Assembly (NCBI GenBank): GCA_026545225.1
Contig: CM048848.1
Span: forward strand, 12,566,853 to 12,630,852
Length of the DNA stretch: 64,000 nucleotides
Reading direction: 5' to 3'
From: Cornus controversa
Taxonomy: Eukaryota; Streptophyta; Magnoliopsida; Cornales; Cornaceae
Within the stretch, counting starts at the first letter, position 1. Each line of letters starts with the position of its first letter. The translations under genes were made by a program, and so were the position numbers. Positions 44,301-57,410 of this stretch are shown here, piece by piece. The notes below the pieces were generated by a model. It was not told the DNA's origin. It did no database searches and saw only the letters and a list, made by a program, of their open reading frames with translations.

Positions 44301-44754
44301 ATTTAGTGGAATTTGGATTTGAAAATGGGATTTGAAGGGATTCGTATTGTTTGAAACTACATAATTATAAATGGGATTCAGTTTTGACAGGATTTCAAAT
44401 ACCGTTTTGTTGTTGTTTCAAATCCCATACGCTCATAACACTATTTCCTCATATACCCTTATAAATATCTTCTAACATCTTTCTGATGATCTGATATCAA
44501 ACTCTCTATATAACATTAGAAATACGACCTGAAAAAATATATTTCACTTCACGTCTCTCTCTTTTCATTTATTTTTTAATTCTACTACATCAACTACTAA
44601 TGTTGATTGGCATACTATTACAACCACCCTTAAAAATTTACAATTGGCTTGTTCCAATCATGTTACAAATAAAATTCTCACCCTATGCATGCATCCTCCT
44701 CCTAATGGAGAGTTTGAATGCATTATAATTAATAAGTAATCTACACTATAGAAC

Positions 44755-47074
44755 TGTCATGCCTCGAAATTCGTATCGCCGGGACTCCCCCGGACCGATC
44801 CAAATCCTGAGTGTGAACCCATTCACCCAACGTGTCCCAAAGGTCAACAACACAAATCAACATAATTAGTGGAAGCATTTCTTAAGCATCAAAACCATTG
44901 ATTTCAAGGGTCATTCTCAATATGGAATCCCACATGCACAACACACTCACCTGTTCACTCATTCCAAGTTAACTCAACTCACTTTCAGGACTCATCACTT
45001 CTTGTGTTTGGAATTTGAAGGTGAAACCTACACCATTGGATAGAGCACTCAAAAATACTCAGTTTCAAAAAAAAGAATCACTTGATTCGGGTTTGAAATG
45101 ACCAAGTTATGCCTATTTCAAAATTTGAAAAGCTGCATAAGTCGACTTATAGAAAGGAGTAAGTCGACTTATTCAACCTGGAAGTGAATCAGTCAACTTA
45201 TTGAATGAATAAGTCAACTTATTTGCTGCGCTAGAAAGCTCTAAAACACACTGTCCAAATCAGTCGACTTATAGAAGGGAGTAAGTTGACTAATACAACC
45301 TGAAAATCCCATTTTTCACCCTTTTTGACCAAAATTCACCCCAACACTTATATTTAAACCTTTCTAACACATAAAACTCATTCAACAACACCCAATTCAT
45401 CTAGAAACACTATACCATCATACCCATTTATCAAATAACATATTTGAATCACAAAGACCTCACAATCCACATTTATTCCCATTAACCAACCTCATCCAAA
45501 CTATGAATGGAATGTCAAAACCTCATACATCTCATATAATTAACCCTTAAATCATAAACATACTTAAATGAACATTAATGGAACTATAAAACCATCATTC
45601 GTATCATCAAGCACTTTCCATGTTCAACACCATACTTATAATGTTTGAAATCATAAGTCATGAATCACATACACCAAAAATTCATATTTAAGTGCACAAA
45701 ACTGTAAAGCATAAATAATACATGTTCTCGGAACATAAATGGTCTTTACATATTCATTTCATGCATATAGTCCACAATCCGGACATGCATTCTAGTAAAG
45801 CAACATAAAGTCTTTAAAGGAACCAAAACTTCTCCACGCCAATGTACTATTGGGGAGACTCCATCACCTCCTTTTCATTTCCTGAAAAATATTAATCCTC
45901 ATGGGATGAGCAACCACATGCTCAGTAGAAACGTCTAAAACACAATTCCACCAATTCCGTGAATACCACGTAAACATACATTTGCATTTAACATGTTGAG
46001 CAATTATGCACAAAACACAACCATCTCATAAACAAGGTAGAATGCAACATGATATGCACAACTCCCTCATCCTCTCCACACATCCATTGATCTCCAATCC
46101 CCAAGGACAACCAATCCCACCTATAAAGGCTTACCTTTACCGGAATACCTCTTGAGGGTTACCTTTACCGGAATACCTCACTACACATCAATCCATGAGG
46201 GTACCTTGACCGGAATACCTCACGAGGGTTACCTTTACCAGAATACCTCACCGTTTTACCGAATGGATTCAACCGTTCACATTGAGCTCACCTCCCTCAC
46301 CATGCCAATGAAGATGAACCCTGTAATTTTATCAAATGTGTATTCATAATTTACAACCAATGAGGCATTTAACAATCACATTTATACAAGCATCATATGT
46401 GTTTATAATGAACATGCTTCACATCTCCACATTTCACATAGCCACTTATCCTTCACATTTTACCAAATTCACAAATTGACAACTCACCATTTTTGAAATT
46501 ATCACTTAGGAGACTTTGGACCTACCAACGTATAGAGGAAGGAGAGAGGAGAAGCTTTCTCTTTGGAAACAAGCCCTAAATCACTCTCTAAGGTGACGAA
46601 ATTGAAGAGAGAAGCTTGGAGATGAAGAAGAGCTCCCATGGCTGACCCTCTATATCTATCACCTCTGTCCCAGCAATATATATATCTATATATGCCACCT
46701 CACTAAGAGCAAATGACCATTTTGCTCTTAAGTTACATAACGTACCTTCCCGAGCTCCGTTCTTGATTTCAAAAACTCCTATGATCTCAAAATCACCTCC
46801 TTAATTCATTAAACATTTCATTACACTTAAAAGCAAAAATAATTATTTTCTAAAAAATTTCCAAATTTTCGGGCCCACCTGGACTGCGTCCCGGGCCCCG
46901 GTTTGATCAAAAAGTCAAACTTCTCCAAATGTTCCAAAAAATTTTGAAACCCTTAAATTAACCTTCCAAACATGTTCTCCACTCTTGAAACCTCCAAAAC
47001 ATCATTCGAAATGCGTTTATAGCGAAAATGATAGAAAATAAAAAATTCGGCCAAAATTGGTCACGGTCCCTACA
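44755..47074 (+). mobile_element. Solo LTR, 2.3 kb, probably Ty3/Gypsy
   Basis: Starts TGTCATGCCTCGAAATTCG, ends GGTCCCTACA, and is flanked by a perfect 5-bp duplication agaac (44750-44754 and 47075-47079). There is no coding domain, primer site or second LTR inside, so it is a solo LTR left by LTR-LTR recombination. The TGTCAYGCC start and the large size are familiar from Del/Tekay-type chromoviruses (inference). The interior carries repeated rtaagtcgacttat motifs (45135-45290) and a short array of ttaccggaatacctc units (46130-46255). A TATA-like ctctatatctatc / atatatatctatatatgcc region lies near 46650-46700. Confidence 0.85.
46125..46260 (+). repeat. Short array of ttacc(g/a)gaatacctc units
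   Basis: Four to five copies of gggttacctttaccggaatacctc with spacing of about 25-45 bp, inside the solo LTR. Confidence 0.7.
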
Positions 47075-47366
47075 AGAACTCTGCACATAAATATCTAAAT
47101 ATTTACCGAATTCAAAAAATATCAGTGTTATATAATCCTCTAACACTCTCAACACTACACAAGTATTCTACAATATTTTTTTTTATTATATATAGAATCT
47201 AATTTATCTCATAAAACATAAATGAATACACTCTAGGACTCTGAACATAATTATTTGTTTGTTCTTTTACTCTAAAAGGTTAGTATGGATGGGCCATGTT
47301 TGGTGTTTAAAAAATCCTAAGACCCTTATTCGTTGATCGATAAGCCTTTTAGAATTTAGGGGGCAT

Positions 47367-47400
47367 TGTTGACACCAAAACATGGTTGCCATGTTGGCCT
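47367..47400 (+). repeat. 3' LTR of the TGTTGACACC element, left piece
   Basis: TGTTGACACCAAAACATGG matches the start of the LTR at 43178. After 34 bp the piece is interrupted by the 13.7-kb Copia and resumes at 61114 (aacatggaagggcaatttt...). Confidence 0.75.
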
Positions 47401-49004
47401 TAGTTGGATTGTATGCCCTTTATGGCACCAATTGGGACGTAATGACATTAGTTTATTAATAAAAATTTGTTTGCTTTTCAAAAACATTGTTTGTATATTA
47501 TAAATGTTATGTATTGATTCAATTCAAGATCTGAATCATAGTTTCCATTGATTATGCAATGACTTAATGCGTGCATGGAATGATTACCAAAGTCAGGAGC
47601 ACAAGTCACTTATATTGCGTTATCATAAATTATTTTGTTCTTTCGACAAGAACAGAACTTGATTGTCGATAAGTCATTATCAAAGTAATTGTAAGGTTAT
47701 CATTACAATTACTACTTGTCAGTGTTATAGCGAATGTTATCCTCAAGTATGAGGGAGTGATGAACCCTAGGCATGGTTCTTTAACACTTTAATATATGCG
47801 GTGGACCTCAAGGTCTAAAATCTAAATATATTAGGTGTTGGTTGATCATGTGCTTTGGAACATACTCCCAACATTTACATCTATGCTAATTAATTTATTA
47901 TGGCTTGATTAGTTTGATTAATGGTAAATCTAAGTGCTTGGTTTGGATTTAATAAAATGGGTATACACCTTGGCAAAGTGCATAAGTTTTATTAAAAGCT
48001 TATTGATTGAACGGGAAGTAATCAAGTGGCTGAATAAATATTAAATTGTTAATTTGGATTAAGGGTACTTATCCAATTGTGGATAGAGGTGTAATTTCAT
48101 ATAATTAACATGGGTATTGTGTGTTGAGGCAATACAAAGTTTAAAGACAACACATGGTTCAACAATTCTCGAGTTGGAGTGCAACCACATTTATATAGTG
48201 GAATTAAGTTGTGGTTAGTGGATTATTGTAATTTAGGGTCATGGGATGATCGAGCCAATTATAATCCATTAGAGCTAATAAGAGTTTGGGCCCTTAAATA
48301 AGATCATCACTTATAACCTGCTAGGTCGATTTAAAATCAACTGAATTGTTAAATGTGAATTGTTCTAATGTGCTAGGGCATTTGTAATTTAATTACATAT
48401 TAATGGCATAATTGAAATTATATATAAATATATATTGGATATTTTAATATCCTGGAATATATACTAAAATATATAATTTAAATATATACATAATATCTTA
48501 CTTTTCGTAGGAGAATATAAGATATGGAGTGTGTATATAGTTTTCTTTTATATGAAGATATGATTTATCATATCTTGTATATATGAAAAGTAAGACTTGA
48601 CTTTGGAGAGACTCTCCTATAAATATGTCATGTTCTCTCGCATATCAAGGGTGTGCGTTTACGTAGAAATTAATTTACAAAACCTAGGATTTTTTCACAA
48701 GAACTAGGTTTTTAGAGAATCAACCTCAAGGGTCATAGTGGTGATTCTTACAAGCCATACATCAAAAGAGATTGATTGCTTCATGAACTGTTGAAGACTA
48801 GGGGTTGAAAAATTATCCCCATCAGGTATTTGCTCTCTAAATCCCATATTCTCCATGCAATCATATTCGTGTTTATAAGAAGAAAAAAAAATTTGTTGCT
48901 TACATAATCTTTCATGCATCAAGGGGTTCAGTTTTATTTCAATTGACCGTACTTTCGCAAATTGTTTTGATGATTTTTATCAAGAAACTCCCCCTTTCCC
49001 ATCA
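47401..49004 (+). repeat. 5' LTR of the 13.7-kb Copia
   Basis: Direct repeat of 59489-61108. Landmarks are gcggtggaccycaaggtctaaaat, ctcgagttggagtgcaaccac, atcaagggtgtgc and ttttatttcaattgacc. The interval 48400-48620 is strongly AT-rich and includes ataaatatgtcatgttctctc, likely core promoter/R-region sequence. Confidence 0.92.
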
Positions 49005-49006
49005 AG

Positions 49007-49019
49007 TTGTATCAGAGCC
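49007..49019 (+). promoter_or_regulatory. Primer-binding site of the 13.7-kb Copia
   Basis: ttgtatcagagcc two bases after the 5' LTR. It is the initiator Met-tRNA complement with one change from the usual tggtatcagagcc. Confidence 0.85.
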
Positions 49020-49269
49020 ACCTTGATGTTTATGAAGATTTATGTATTTAAATTTTTCCTAAATATTCATTCGTTCTAAAAATAATGTTATGCATTTGTT
49101 TATATTTGTTATTGATTGTCGTTAATGATTGATTATATGGATTCATGGATGAGGCTAGGGTTTTTCTTTTTATGATGTAAGGCTTTGGGCCAATTTTATT
49201 TTGATGCATTTTATATTTTGATGAAAATATTGGAAATCCTTGTAATCGAAGAATCTAGATCACGAAAAA

Positions 49270-49770
49270 TATAAAGAACAAAGAATAAAGACCACCAACG
49301 CACGAGTACCGGCGGCAACAGCAGCCGCTGCACACACGGCAGCGCGCAACAACAGGCAGTGCACACAGGCAATACTAGCAGCCACTGCGCGCATGATAGT
49401 GTACTAAGATAATGCACGCTGCTTTGTAAAGCAACAGACTGCGTGCAACCACTACCCTAGGGCGGCGTGGCAGCGATCGCACGCGTGTGTATGGCAGGCT
49501 GTGCTGCTACGTCACGCGCATAGTGCTACCTTAGGGCAACTGCTATGTGCATGCAGGCGATGCCACATTTATGTTGCGCACGTACAGACGCGCCATGGTA
49601 GCACGCTATGTTGCCTTAGGGCAGCATATCCGCATGTGTGCGCATGGTGTGTCACCATGCTATTCGATGTGTGGGTTGCCTCTGGGTGATTCTCATGTGT
49701 GCAGATCCATGGGTTGTGCGGTTCAGGTGCTATGCGCAATTAGTTTGACCTTCTTCCACTTATCGGTGGG
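49270..49770. other. GC-rich segment in the Copia leader
   Basis: This interval is clearly richer in G+C than its surroundings, with many gcgcgca, cacgcgtg and gcagcg pieces and alternating purine-pyrimidine stretches. The semi-repeated phrase gctaccttagggca / gttgccttagggcagc / accctagggcggc occurs three times. Open frames exist on both strands (49211-49417 minus; 49501-49840 plus), which is expected for GC-rich sequence. I recognise no protein family. It may be a captured host fragment or a structured leader. Confidence 0.6.
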
Positions 49771-50689
49771 CCCAATGATAATTTCTCTGAAGTTAAGGAG
49801 CAGATTATGGTGGAAGATGACTGAAAATAGAATTTTTTAATTCTATTGTATTCTTTTTTAGAAATGTCTCATCTATGAATTTTCTTCCTTATTTGCTTAT
49901 GTTTATTTATGCAATTAGATGTATGGATATATGACAAAGGTAGTTACATACATTGGGACCCATGAATCTAATTATGTATTAATTTGATGATTGTAAGTTT
50001 ATGAGAAATTATAGACTTTAAAGTTTTCTTAAAGATAATTGGAGATTTGTTTTGGGAAAGTGTTGAAAATTTATTTTTGATAAAACTCTCCAAAATTTGA
50101 AATTAGTGAAGTCTAAATTTGCTCATAATAGGGCAAAATATTCAAATTAATTATCATATGCATGCATATTATAAATTGAAAAACCCTTAATATTTTTAAA
50201 ATATCAAGTGGGAGAGGGGGTCTTACAATACAAAGCCCCAAGACGTTCATTATCAATCATAGTATGATATTTTATATTAATCCCCTTTCAGGGATAATAT
50301 AAAGTATGGAGTATACAAGATTGATTTCTCAATATTATTCCACTAGAATATTGTTCTCCTCGGAATGGTAATATTGCTTTTGGATAAATATTAAGATTAA
50401 TAAAGATGTATACTTGACTTAGCATAATAACATTTGTTCTTATCAGAATGGTAAATATTATTATTCTAGTGAGGCCAAAGAAAAATCAGGAGTTATTCAT
50501 AGGGGGCATGGAATGTCTAAGTTGAATAATGGGATAAGCCCAACTAATTAGTGGGAGTAGTATCCTCATCGGGGTATTACTTTCACGGTAATTAGTATTC
50601 TGATTATCATGCTTAATGGTTGAGGGAGCTATTTTGGAGCTTGTTTTATTGCCTGATGTTAATTAATTTTTTTTATATAAATATGTGTT

Positions 50690-52853
50690 TGTCAGATTCG
50701 CAATATCAAAGCCTTTGAATCCGCTTGCTACTACTCTCTAAGAAAATAAATTAATTGTTCCAAATTATGTTGACTGGAATAGAAATCTGGACATTATCTT
50801 TATGGTTGAGGGATTCAGTTATGTTCTCACTACACCATGCTCTAGCCCTTCTTCTGCAGATGACCTTCTTGAGGTTGTTGAAATCTATCAGAAGTGGTGT
50901 AAAGTAGATGACATGACTCGATGCTATATTACACTTCTGCTAGGGATATCATGGTAAACCTTAGGGAGATGTTTGGGAAAATTAGTAATGGCAATGCTTT
51001 TATGGCTCAAGTTAGGCCCTCTGGATCTAAGCCTAAGGCTAAGGTGAAGAAACAAAAAGGGGGTAAATAGGGAGCTATTCCCAAACAGGGTAAATCAGAA
51101 GGGGAAAAAAAGGTTAAACCAGGCTCTGGGGGAGCTTGTTTTGAGTGTGGTGAGAAGAGCCATTGGAAAAAGAACTACTCCAAGATACTGGCCAAGGACA
51201 ACAAATGCAATGGTATGTTTGTCATTGAGGCATGTTACATGGTTGGATCTACGGAATCTTGGTGTGTAGATTCGGGAGCCATTAACCATGCTTGCAATTC
51301 TTTGCAAGGGTTCCAAGAGACTCGAAGACACAGTAATGGGGAGACATATTTACGCCTAAGGTCAAAAGCCAAAGTTGTTATTTTGGCTATTGGAGTCGTT
51401 ATTATACAACTAGAGAATGTGAGAAGCTTGATTTTAAATTATTGTCTTTATGCCACCAGAAGTTAAGAGAAATTTAATTTTTGTTTCATGTTTTGTTTCT
51501 GAAAACTACGTTTTTACGTTTAAAAAAGTTTTTCAATTAAATTTAATGGGCATGTTATTACTACTGGTGTATTGGTAGATGGTCTTTATTTATTAACTCC
51601 TAGCTCTTATGTTTTGCATGATAATGAGTTGAATGTAGCAACAAAGAATCTAAATGTCAAGAGAAAATGTGTTTCTTCCAACTCAATGTATCTTTGGAAT
51701 CTTAGAGTGGGTCATATTAATCAAAATAAGATTCAAAGGCTGGTTAAAGAAGGTTTACTACCTATTGAGGCAGAGGCGCCTATGCCAACTTGTGAATCAT
51801 ATATTGAGGGAAAAATGACCAAGAGGTCATTTATGGCCAAAGTATATAGAGCCAAAGAATCATTGGAATTAGTGTATATTGATGTATTTGGACCTTTAAC
51901 TATACAGGCAAGAAGAGGGTATGAGTATTTCATTACTTTTAGCGATGACTACTCTAGGTTTGAATATGTTTATCTGATGCACCACAAATCTGAAGCTTTA
52001 GGAAAGTTTCGAGAGTATCAAGCGGAAGTGGAGCGAAAATTAAGTAAACACATCAAAACACTTCGGTCAAACTGTGGATGGGAGTACTTCTTGGGACAGT
52101 TTAAGGACCATATGATTACTGAGGGTATTGTTAGTCAGTTGTATGCACCAAGTTTCCTTTAGCAGAATGGTGTAGCAGAAAGAAAAAACAAAACATTACT
52201 AGACATGGTTAAATTGATGTTGAGTTATTCAATGTTACCTCTTTTATTTTGGGGTTTAGCTTTGGATGCAGCCACTTACACACAGAATCATATTTCATCT
52301 AAGTCGGTACCTAAGACTCCTTATGAGCTATAGATAGGGCATAGACCTAGTCTGATGCAGTTCCATGTTTGGGGTTGTCTTGCAAATATGTGGATAAGAC
52401 AAGTGACTAAATTGGAAGCAAGATTAAGAGTGTCTTTGTTTGTAGGCTATCCAAAGGAAACCAAGGGTGGTTTATTTTATAATCTTGAGGTTAGGAAAGT
52501 ATTATTTAGCATCAATGTTGTATTCTTAGAGGAATATTATATTATAAACCACAGACCCAAAGGTAAAGTTATCCTAGATGAGATGTCAAATTCCTTTAAA
52601 GAATCGGTGGTAGATGAACCAATCATAGATAATAAGACTGATGGAACATAAGAGACTATCACTAGTACACCTTCATCTTCTAGTACACCTATACCCCGTC
52701 GTAGTGGGAAAGTCTCACGATAACCTGACATATACATGTTTTTAGGAGAATCTTACGAGGTTATCTCGGACCCTGTGAACTACGAAGAGGCCATCAATGA
52801 TATGAATATAGGAAATTGGTAGGTTTTTATGAAATTAGAATTGGAATCTATGT
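50690..52853 (+). pseudogene. Copia gag, protease and integrase, 5' part of split pol
   Basis: Gag of the Copia type begins near 50690 (NKLIVPNYVDWNRNLDI block, with a stop before it). A zinc knuckle near 51130 (CFECGEKSHWKKNY) has the last cysteine changed to Tyr. The protease has WCVDSGAINHAC (51260-51295), catalytic motif intact. Integrase follows with a modified HLNxxK-type zinc site (VGHINQNKI, CESYIEGKMTKRSF) and a DVFGP/YFITFSDDYSRF core. A stop interrupts the NGVAERKN block at 52160. Then comes the C-terminal GCLANMW / VGYPKETKGG region. The reading stops at 52853, where the Gypsy element enters, and resumes at 57980. Confidence 0.88.
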
Positions 52854-53187
52854 TGATAGGGGAATTTGACTCCGATTGAACTTTAATGACATGGAGGAAA
52901 AGTCATAATGATAAACCACAAGGTAATTCTCCCACTCCTAAAAAGAGTGGAAAATCGAAGAGTCAGTTCCCTACTTGAATACTCAACATATCTAACCTCT
53001 ATAAATACCATGATGACTCATTGACCACGTATGCAATTAATACCCTCTACATGCCTTTACAACTTACTAAGCCTTTTCGATTTTTGACTTGATCATCAGA
53101 TCGTACTCAGCCGGCACGACACCGGTGTTCGTTCTGGTTATCCTTTCTTGTCTTTTTCAGGTTAGTTTTGACCCATATCATGCATCA
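52854..53187 (+). repeat. 5' LTR of the Gypsy element
   Basis: 334 bp, repeated at 57641-57974. Contains a ctctataaatacc TATA box and the catcagatcgtactcagccggcacgacaccgg block typical of these Gypsy LTRs (ccggcaccacaccggt). Confidence 0.92.
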
Positions 53188-53269
53188 ATTTATGCATCAT
53201 CAATTGGCATCATTTGTGGGAATGACTTAATTGTTGTCAAATAAGCATGATGCACTTACGATCTGGTTT

Positions 53270-53635
53270 AGACATCGGGGCCGGATAAGATCTTCCTGCC
53301 GGTCACAACTCGCCAGTCAGGCAAGATCTTTCTGCTAGTCACAACCTTCCAGCCTGGCAGGACCTTTGTCAGTCACAACCATCCTGCCAGTCATAACCCA
53401 CCAGCTGGGCAAGATTCTCATGTCGGTCACAACCAGCTAGCCAGGCAAAACCCTCCTGCTGATCATAAACTGCCAATCGAGCAAGATCTTCCTGCCAGTC
53501 ACAACCTTCCAGCCTGGCAGGACCTTCGTCTCAGTCACAACTCGCTAGCTAGGCAAGATCCTTCTGCTGGTCACCACTTACTAGCCGGGCAGGACATTCT
53601 TGCCGGTCACAATCCTCCCATCGGCAAAGATGGTA
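53270..53635 (+). repeat. 36-bp tandem array in the Gypsy leader
   Basis: About ten copies of a unit like cttcctgccggtcacaac followed by tcgccagccaggcaagat. The array lies between the primer site and gag. Confidence 0.85.
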
Positions 53636-53814
53636 TCCCAAGGGTCTAGGGATATCTGAATCTCCCTATAGGTGGAGAAGTTGTATTGGCCCCTGGTCGT
53701 GAGAGCTTATCTGGAGTATGTCACAGTGCCCCGATCAACCAAGAGCATGTCACAACATTGGAACATCAAATTCAGAACCTCAATTAAAGTCTAATTTAGG
53801 TACTCTAGCAAAAT

Positions 53815-55260
53815 ATGGCAATCCTACAACACTTTCCTCTCATAAATTCGGCACCCTCACAGAGTCACTATAACCTAGCTAATCTGGAAAGAAATGATAG
53901 TTCTCCAGTAGCAAACAACATTGTCCAAAGTCATATGAGAGGCCAACAAAGTTGTATGGGGGGCCGACAAATTGTGGCTGATCCTATCTATCAACTGCCC
54001 ACAAGGACCCACATTCATGAAAACTCTTGGCATGTAGGAGAAACAATTTGTTATGACTTGCAGATGCGAAAGTGGAGAGCATGGCCTATGCCTTAAAGGG
54101 AAAAGGGTACTGCTGCAGTTGAAGATCTTAAACAACAAACTAACCTCCCTTTTAGCTCCGATGTGATGAGTTATCCTTTACCTAGCAATTCAAGATGTCA
54201 ACTCTAGAAAAGTTTGACTGGACCAAGGACCCGCTCGACCACCTAGAGACATATAAGGTTATTATGTACCTCAAGGGGGTGCCAGATAAGATCATGTGCA
54301 GGGCCTTTCCAACCTCATTGAAAGCTTTTGCTTAGGTATGGTTCAATGGCCTAAAGCCTGGATAAGCACATTCTTTCAAGGACTTGAGTCGATAGTTTAT
54401 GAGCAACTTCATCGCAAGCCATAGATGTCGAAAGCCATCAACCTATTTACTGAACATGAGATGGCATAAGGGAGAATCCCTACGTGACTACATCAATCGA
54501 TTCAACAAAGAGATGTTACAGGTTGATGCGTTGGATGACAAAGTGGCTGTTATCATATTCATGAGAGGTCTGCAGCCCACAAAATTACTATACTCTATCT
54601 CTAAGCAGCCCCTGAAAGCATGTCAGAATTGCTTATGAAAGCCCAGAAGTACATGAATGCAGAAGATGCTCTCAGTGTGCGAAGGGAAAACGGGAGTGAT
54701 GATAAAAAAACAAAGATGGAAAGGCAAAACTCCAGCATAGAGGGGGAAAGGGAGACCAAGTACAGTAAGCCTTTAGACAGGCTATCTCAGCAGGACAAAA
54801 ATCTCAGTTTCCCTCTATTAAATCCTCCTCCACATTCAAGATGAGCCCTTTGTGACGTGGCCCCCAAAGCTGAGGATGAATCCAGCGAAGAGATCCTATG
54901 ATGAATACTGCAGATTCCACTACAATAATGGGTATGATACAGACAAATGTATTAACTTAAAAAAATAGATTGAAAGCCTAATTTGCAAGGGGCAGTTGCG
55001 TAAGTTTGTGGCTGGTGATGACTAGGGGGCATGAAACCCTCGGGCAGAGACATAGACAATCACCCTCAATGGCACCAACTATTTGGTGAAATTAGGGTCA
55101 TCTCGGGGGGATTTACAGGTGGTGGTAAGGGCGTTCATTATGCAGAGCCAGCAAAGGACCTCATTAAGGTCTTTTTATGATGAAGAAGTAGTTGCATCAT
55201 CCTTGGAGCACTAGGCATCTGATGAAATATTACCAGTAAGAATTCGCATGGCCACTTTAG
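53815..55260 (+). pseudogene. Ty3/Gypsy gag, broken
   Basis: The Retrotrans_gag core is at 54200-54600: KFDWTKDPLDHLETYK, then a CRAFPTSLK block, VWFNGLKPG, SNFIASHRCRK, and ESLRDYINRFNKEMLQVDAL. It is followed by a hydrophilic linker and, near 54915-55020, a YCRFHYNNGYDTDKC / IESLICKGQLRKFV block that ends Gag in Tat/Athila-like Gypsy elements. Stops occur in the core (after A in the place of the W before VWF, after KPG, and before the SNF block) and a frameshift near 54845. The upstream frame at 53815-54096 reads as the variable N-terminal part. No protease, RT or integrase follows. Confidence 0.85.
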
Positions 55261-55449
55261 ACAATTTTACTTATTTTCAGTTGTTTTAATGTAGTACCGA
55301 AATTTATATCTAGTTAAAAGGGTAGTTTAGTAACTAGCTTGGTCTTTATACAACCTCAATTGTCAATAGATAGTTAAAGTATCAATAAAATTCTTTCTGT
55401 TTTCAAATGATGATTATGAAAATTGCTGCAAATAAATGTAACATTTTTA

Positions 55450-56575
55450 ACCATCCCCACTATGGTACACCTCATTTAAGAGGGCCTTTAATGAAAAAGG
55501 TGGGATGAGTTAATTCTGAGAACATTGTTTGACCAACCCCATTGGGGCACACCTCATTTAAGAGGGCCTTTGATGAAAAAGGTATGATGAATTAATTCTG
55601 AGAACATTGTTAACCAACCCTATTGAGGCACACCTTATTTAAGAAGGTCTTTATTGAAAAGGGCGGGATGAGTTAATTTTGAGAACATTGTTTGACCAAC
55701 CCCATTGGGACACACCTCTTTTAAGAAGGCCTTTGATGAAAAAGGCAAGATAAATTAATTTCAAGAACATTGTTAACCAACCCTATTGGGACACACCTCA
55801 TTTAAGAGAGCTTTTAATGAAAAATACGGGATGAATTAATTTCAAAAAATTTTTTAACCAACCCCATTGGGGCACACCCCATTTAAGAGTGTCTTTAATG
55901 AAAAAGGCGAGATGAGTTCATTTCGAGAACATTGTTTGACCAACCCCATTGGGACACACCTCATTTAAGAGGGTCCTTGATAAAAAATGTGAAATGAATT
56001 AATTTTGAGAACATTGTTAATAAACCCTGTTGAGGCACACCTCATTTAAAAATGCCTTTAATGAAAAAGGCGGGATGAATTAATTTCAAGAACATTGTTA
56101 ACTAACCTCATTGGGGCACACCTCATTTAAGAAGGCCTTAAATGAAAAATGTGGGATGAGTTAATTCTGAGAACATTATTTGACCAACCCCATTGGGGCA
56201 CACCTCATTTAAAAGGGCCTTAAATGAAAATTATGGGATGAGTTAATTCTGAGAACATTATTTGACCAACCCCATTGGGGCACACCTCATTTAAGAGGGT
56301 TTTTAATGAAAAAGACGTGATGAATTAATTTTGAGAACATTGTTAACCAACCCCATTGGAGCACACCTCATTTAAGAGGGTATTTAATAAAAAAGACGGG
56401 ATGAATTAATTCTGAGAACATTGTTAACCAACCATTGGAGAACACCTCATTTAAGAGGGCCTTTAATGAAAAATACAGGATGAGTTAATTCTGAGAACAT
56501 TGTTTGATCAACCCCATTGGGGCACACCTCATTTAAAAGGGCCTTTAATGAAAAGGGGAGGATGAATGAATTTCG
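55450..56575 (+). repeat. ~82-bp minisatellite, ~14 copies, in the Gypsy interior
   Basis: The unit starts accaaccccattggggcacac, continues ctcatttaagagggcctt and then taatgaaaaaggcgggatgag, and ends ttaattctgagaacattgttt. About fourteen consecutive copies with an average spacing of 81-82 bp. There is an odd alternation: atgagttaattctgag...ttgtttg versus atgaattaatttcaag...ttgttaa, suggesting a two-unit higher-order repeat in part of the array. Confidence 0.92.
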
Positions 56576-57119
56576 ATAATATTATTAAGTTTTAATTCAT
56601 TAAACATCCGCGCTTAACAAATGAGTGGATACACTCCATTGAATTATATCTCAATGGGGGCAGGGCACTTGCGTGATCGAGTTTATATAGACCTGTGACT
56701 AACTGTCACATTTCAAAAAAGTAACTTTTTCTTTAACGTTCAAATGTTAACGTTCATATATAAACAGTTACTTGGCAACATGCATTATGGCAAAAAGATT
56801 GTTTCGTGGGACCCATTATCTCAAAAATAAAGAATAAACACATGCTCAGTATAGTGCAGAGGTGGGACTCCACAGTCCCCGTCGTTGAAAAGGTTGGGAC
56901 CTCAAAGTCCCGACAATGGCCACACTAGTGTCCCTTCAGTTACTCTCTTTTTGTCTTTTGCATGCCAGCGTTGACCCAGGATTATACGACGATATCTCCT
57001 TCATTAATGTGGTACTTTACAGTTCCACTTTATGCCACATGGGTGGTATTGTAAAGTTCCACCTTATACCACATAGGCGATACCATAAAGTCCCACCTAT
57101 TGATACATGGGCGATACTA

Positions 57120-57410
57120 TGTATGGAAATGGTTTGCATTATGAAAAGTGCCTTGCATCATGAAAAGTGATTTGCACTTTACCATGAAAAGTGCTTGGCA
57201 CCATGAAAAGTGGTTTGTATTATGAAAAGTGCCTTACACTATGAAAAGTGGTTTACAGTATGAAAAGTGTCTTGCACCATGAAAAGTGGTTTACACTTTA
57301 CCATGAAAAGTGGTTTTCATTATGAAAAGTGCTTGCACCATAAAAAGTGGTTTGCACTATGAAAAGTGCCCTGCACCATGAAAAGTGCCCTGACTCATGA
57401 ATAGTGCTTT
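57120..57410 (+). repeat. ~20-bp array of atgaaaagtg units
   Basis: About fourteen copies of atgaaaagtg followed by ccttgcacc or gtttgcact/ttacc, alternating, located between the 82-bp array and the 3' LTR. Confidence 0.85.

Larger units (their letters stand above)
44300..47366 (+). mobile_element. Interior of the TGTTGACACC LTR element (non-coding), with solo LTR
   Basis: Without the 2.3-kb solo LTR this interior is only about 750 bp (44300-44749 and 47080-47366). It shows no gag or pol, so the element is a non-autonomous TRIM/LARD type. Its right end is a clear polypurine tract, tttagggggcat at 47355-47366, directly before the 3' LTR start TGTTGACACC at 47367. Confidence 0.6.

Noticed and set aside
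49501..49840. Cysteine- and alanine-rich open frames on both strands in the GC-rich Copia leader
   Set aside because: Overlapping frames on both strands are expected where stops are rare in GC-rich sequence; no domain is seen.
55450..56575. Regular ~82-bp repeats that could look like a CRISPR array
   Set aside because: The whole unit repeats with no unique spacers, and it lies inside a Gypsy element in a plant genome; this is a minisatellite.
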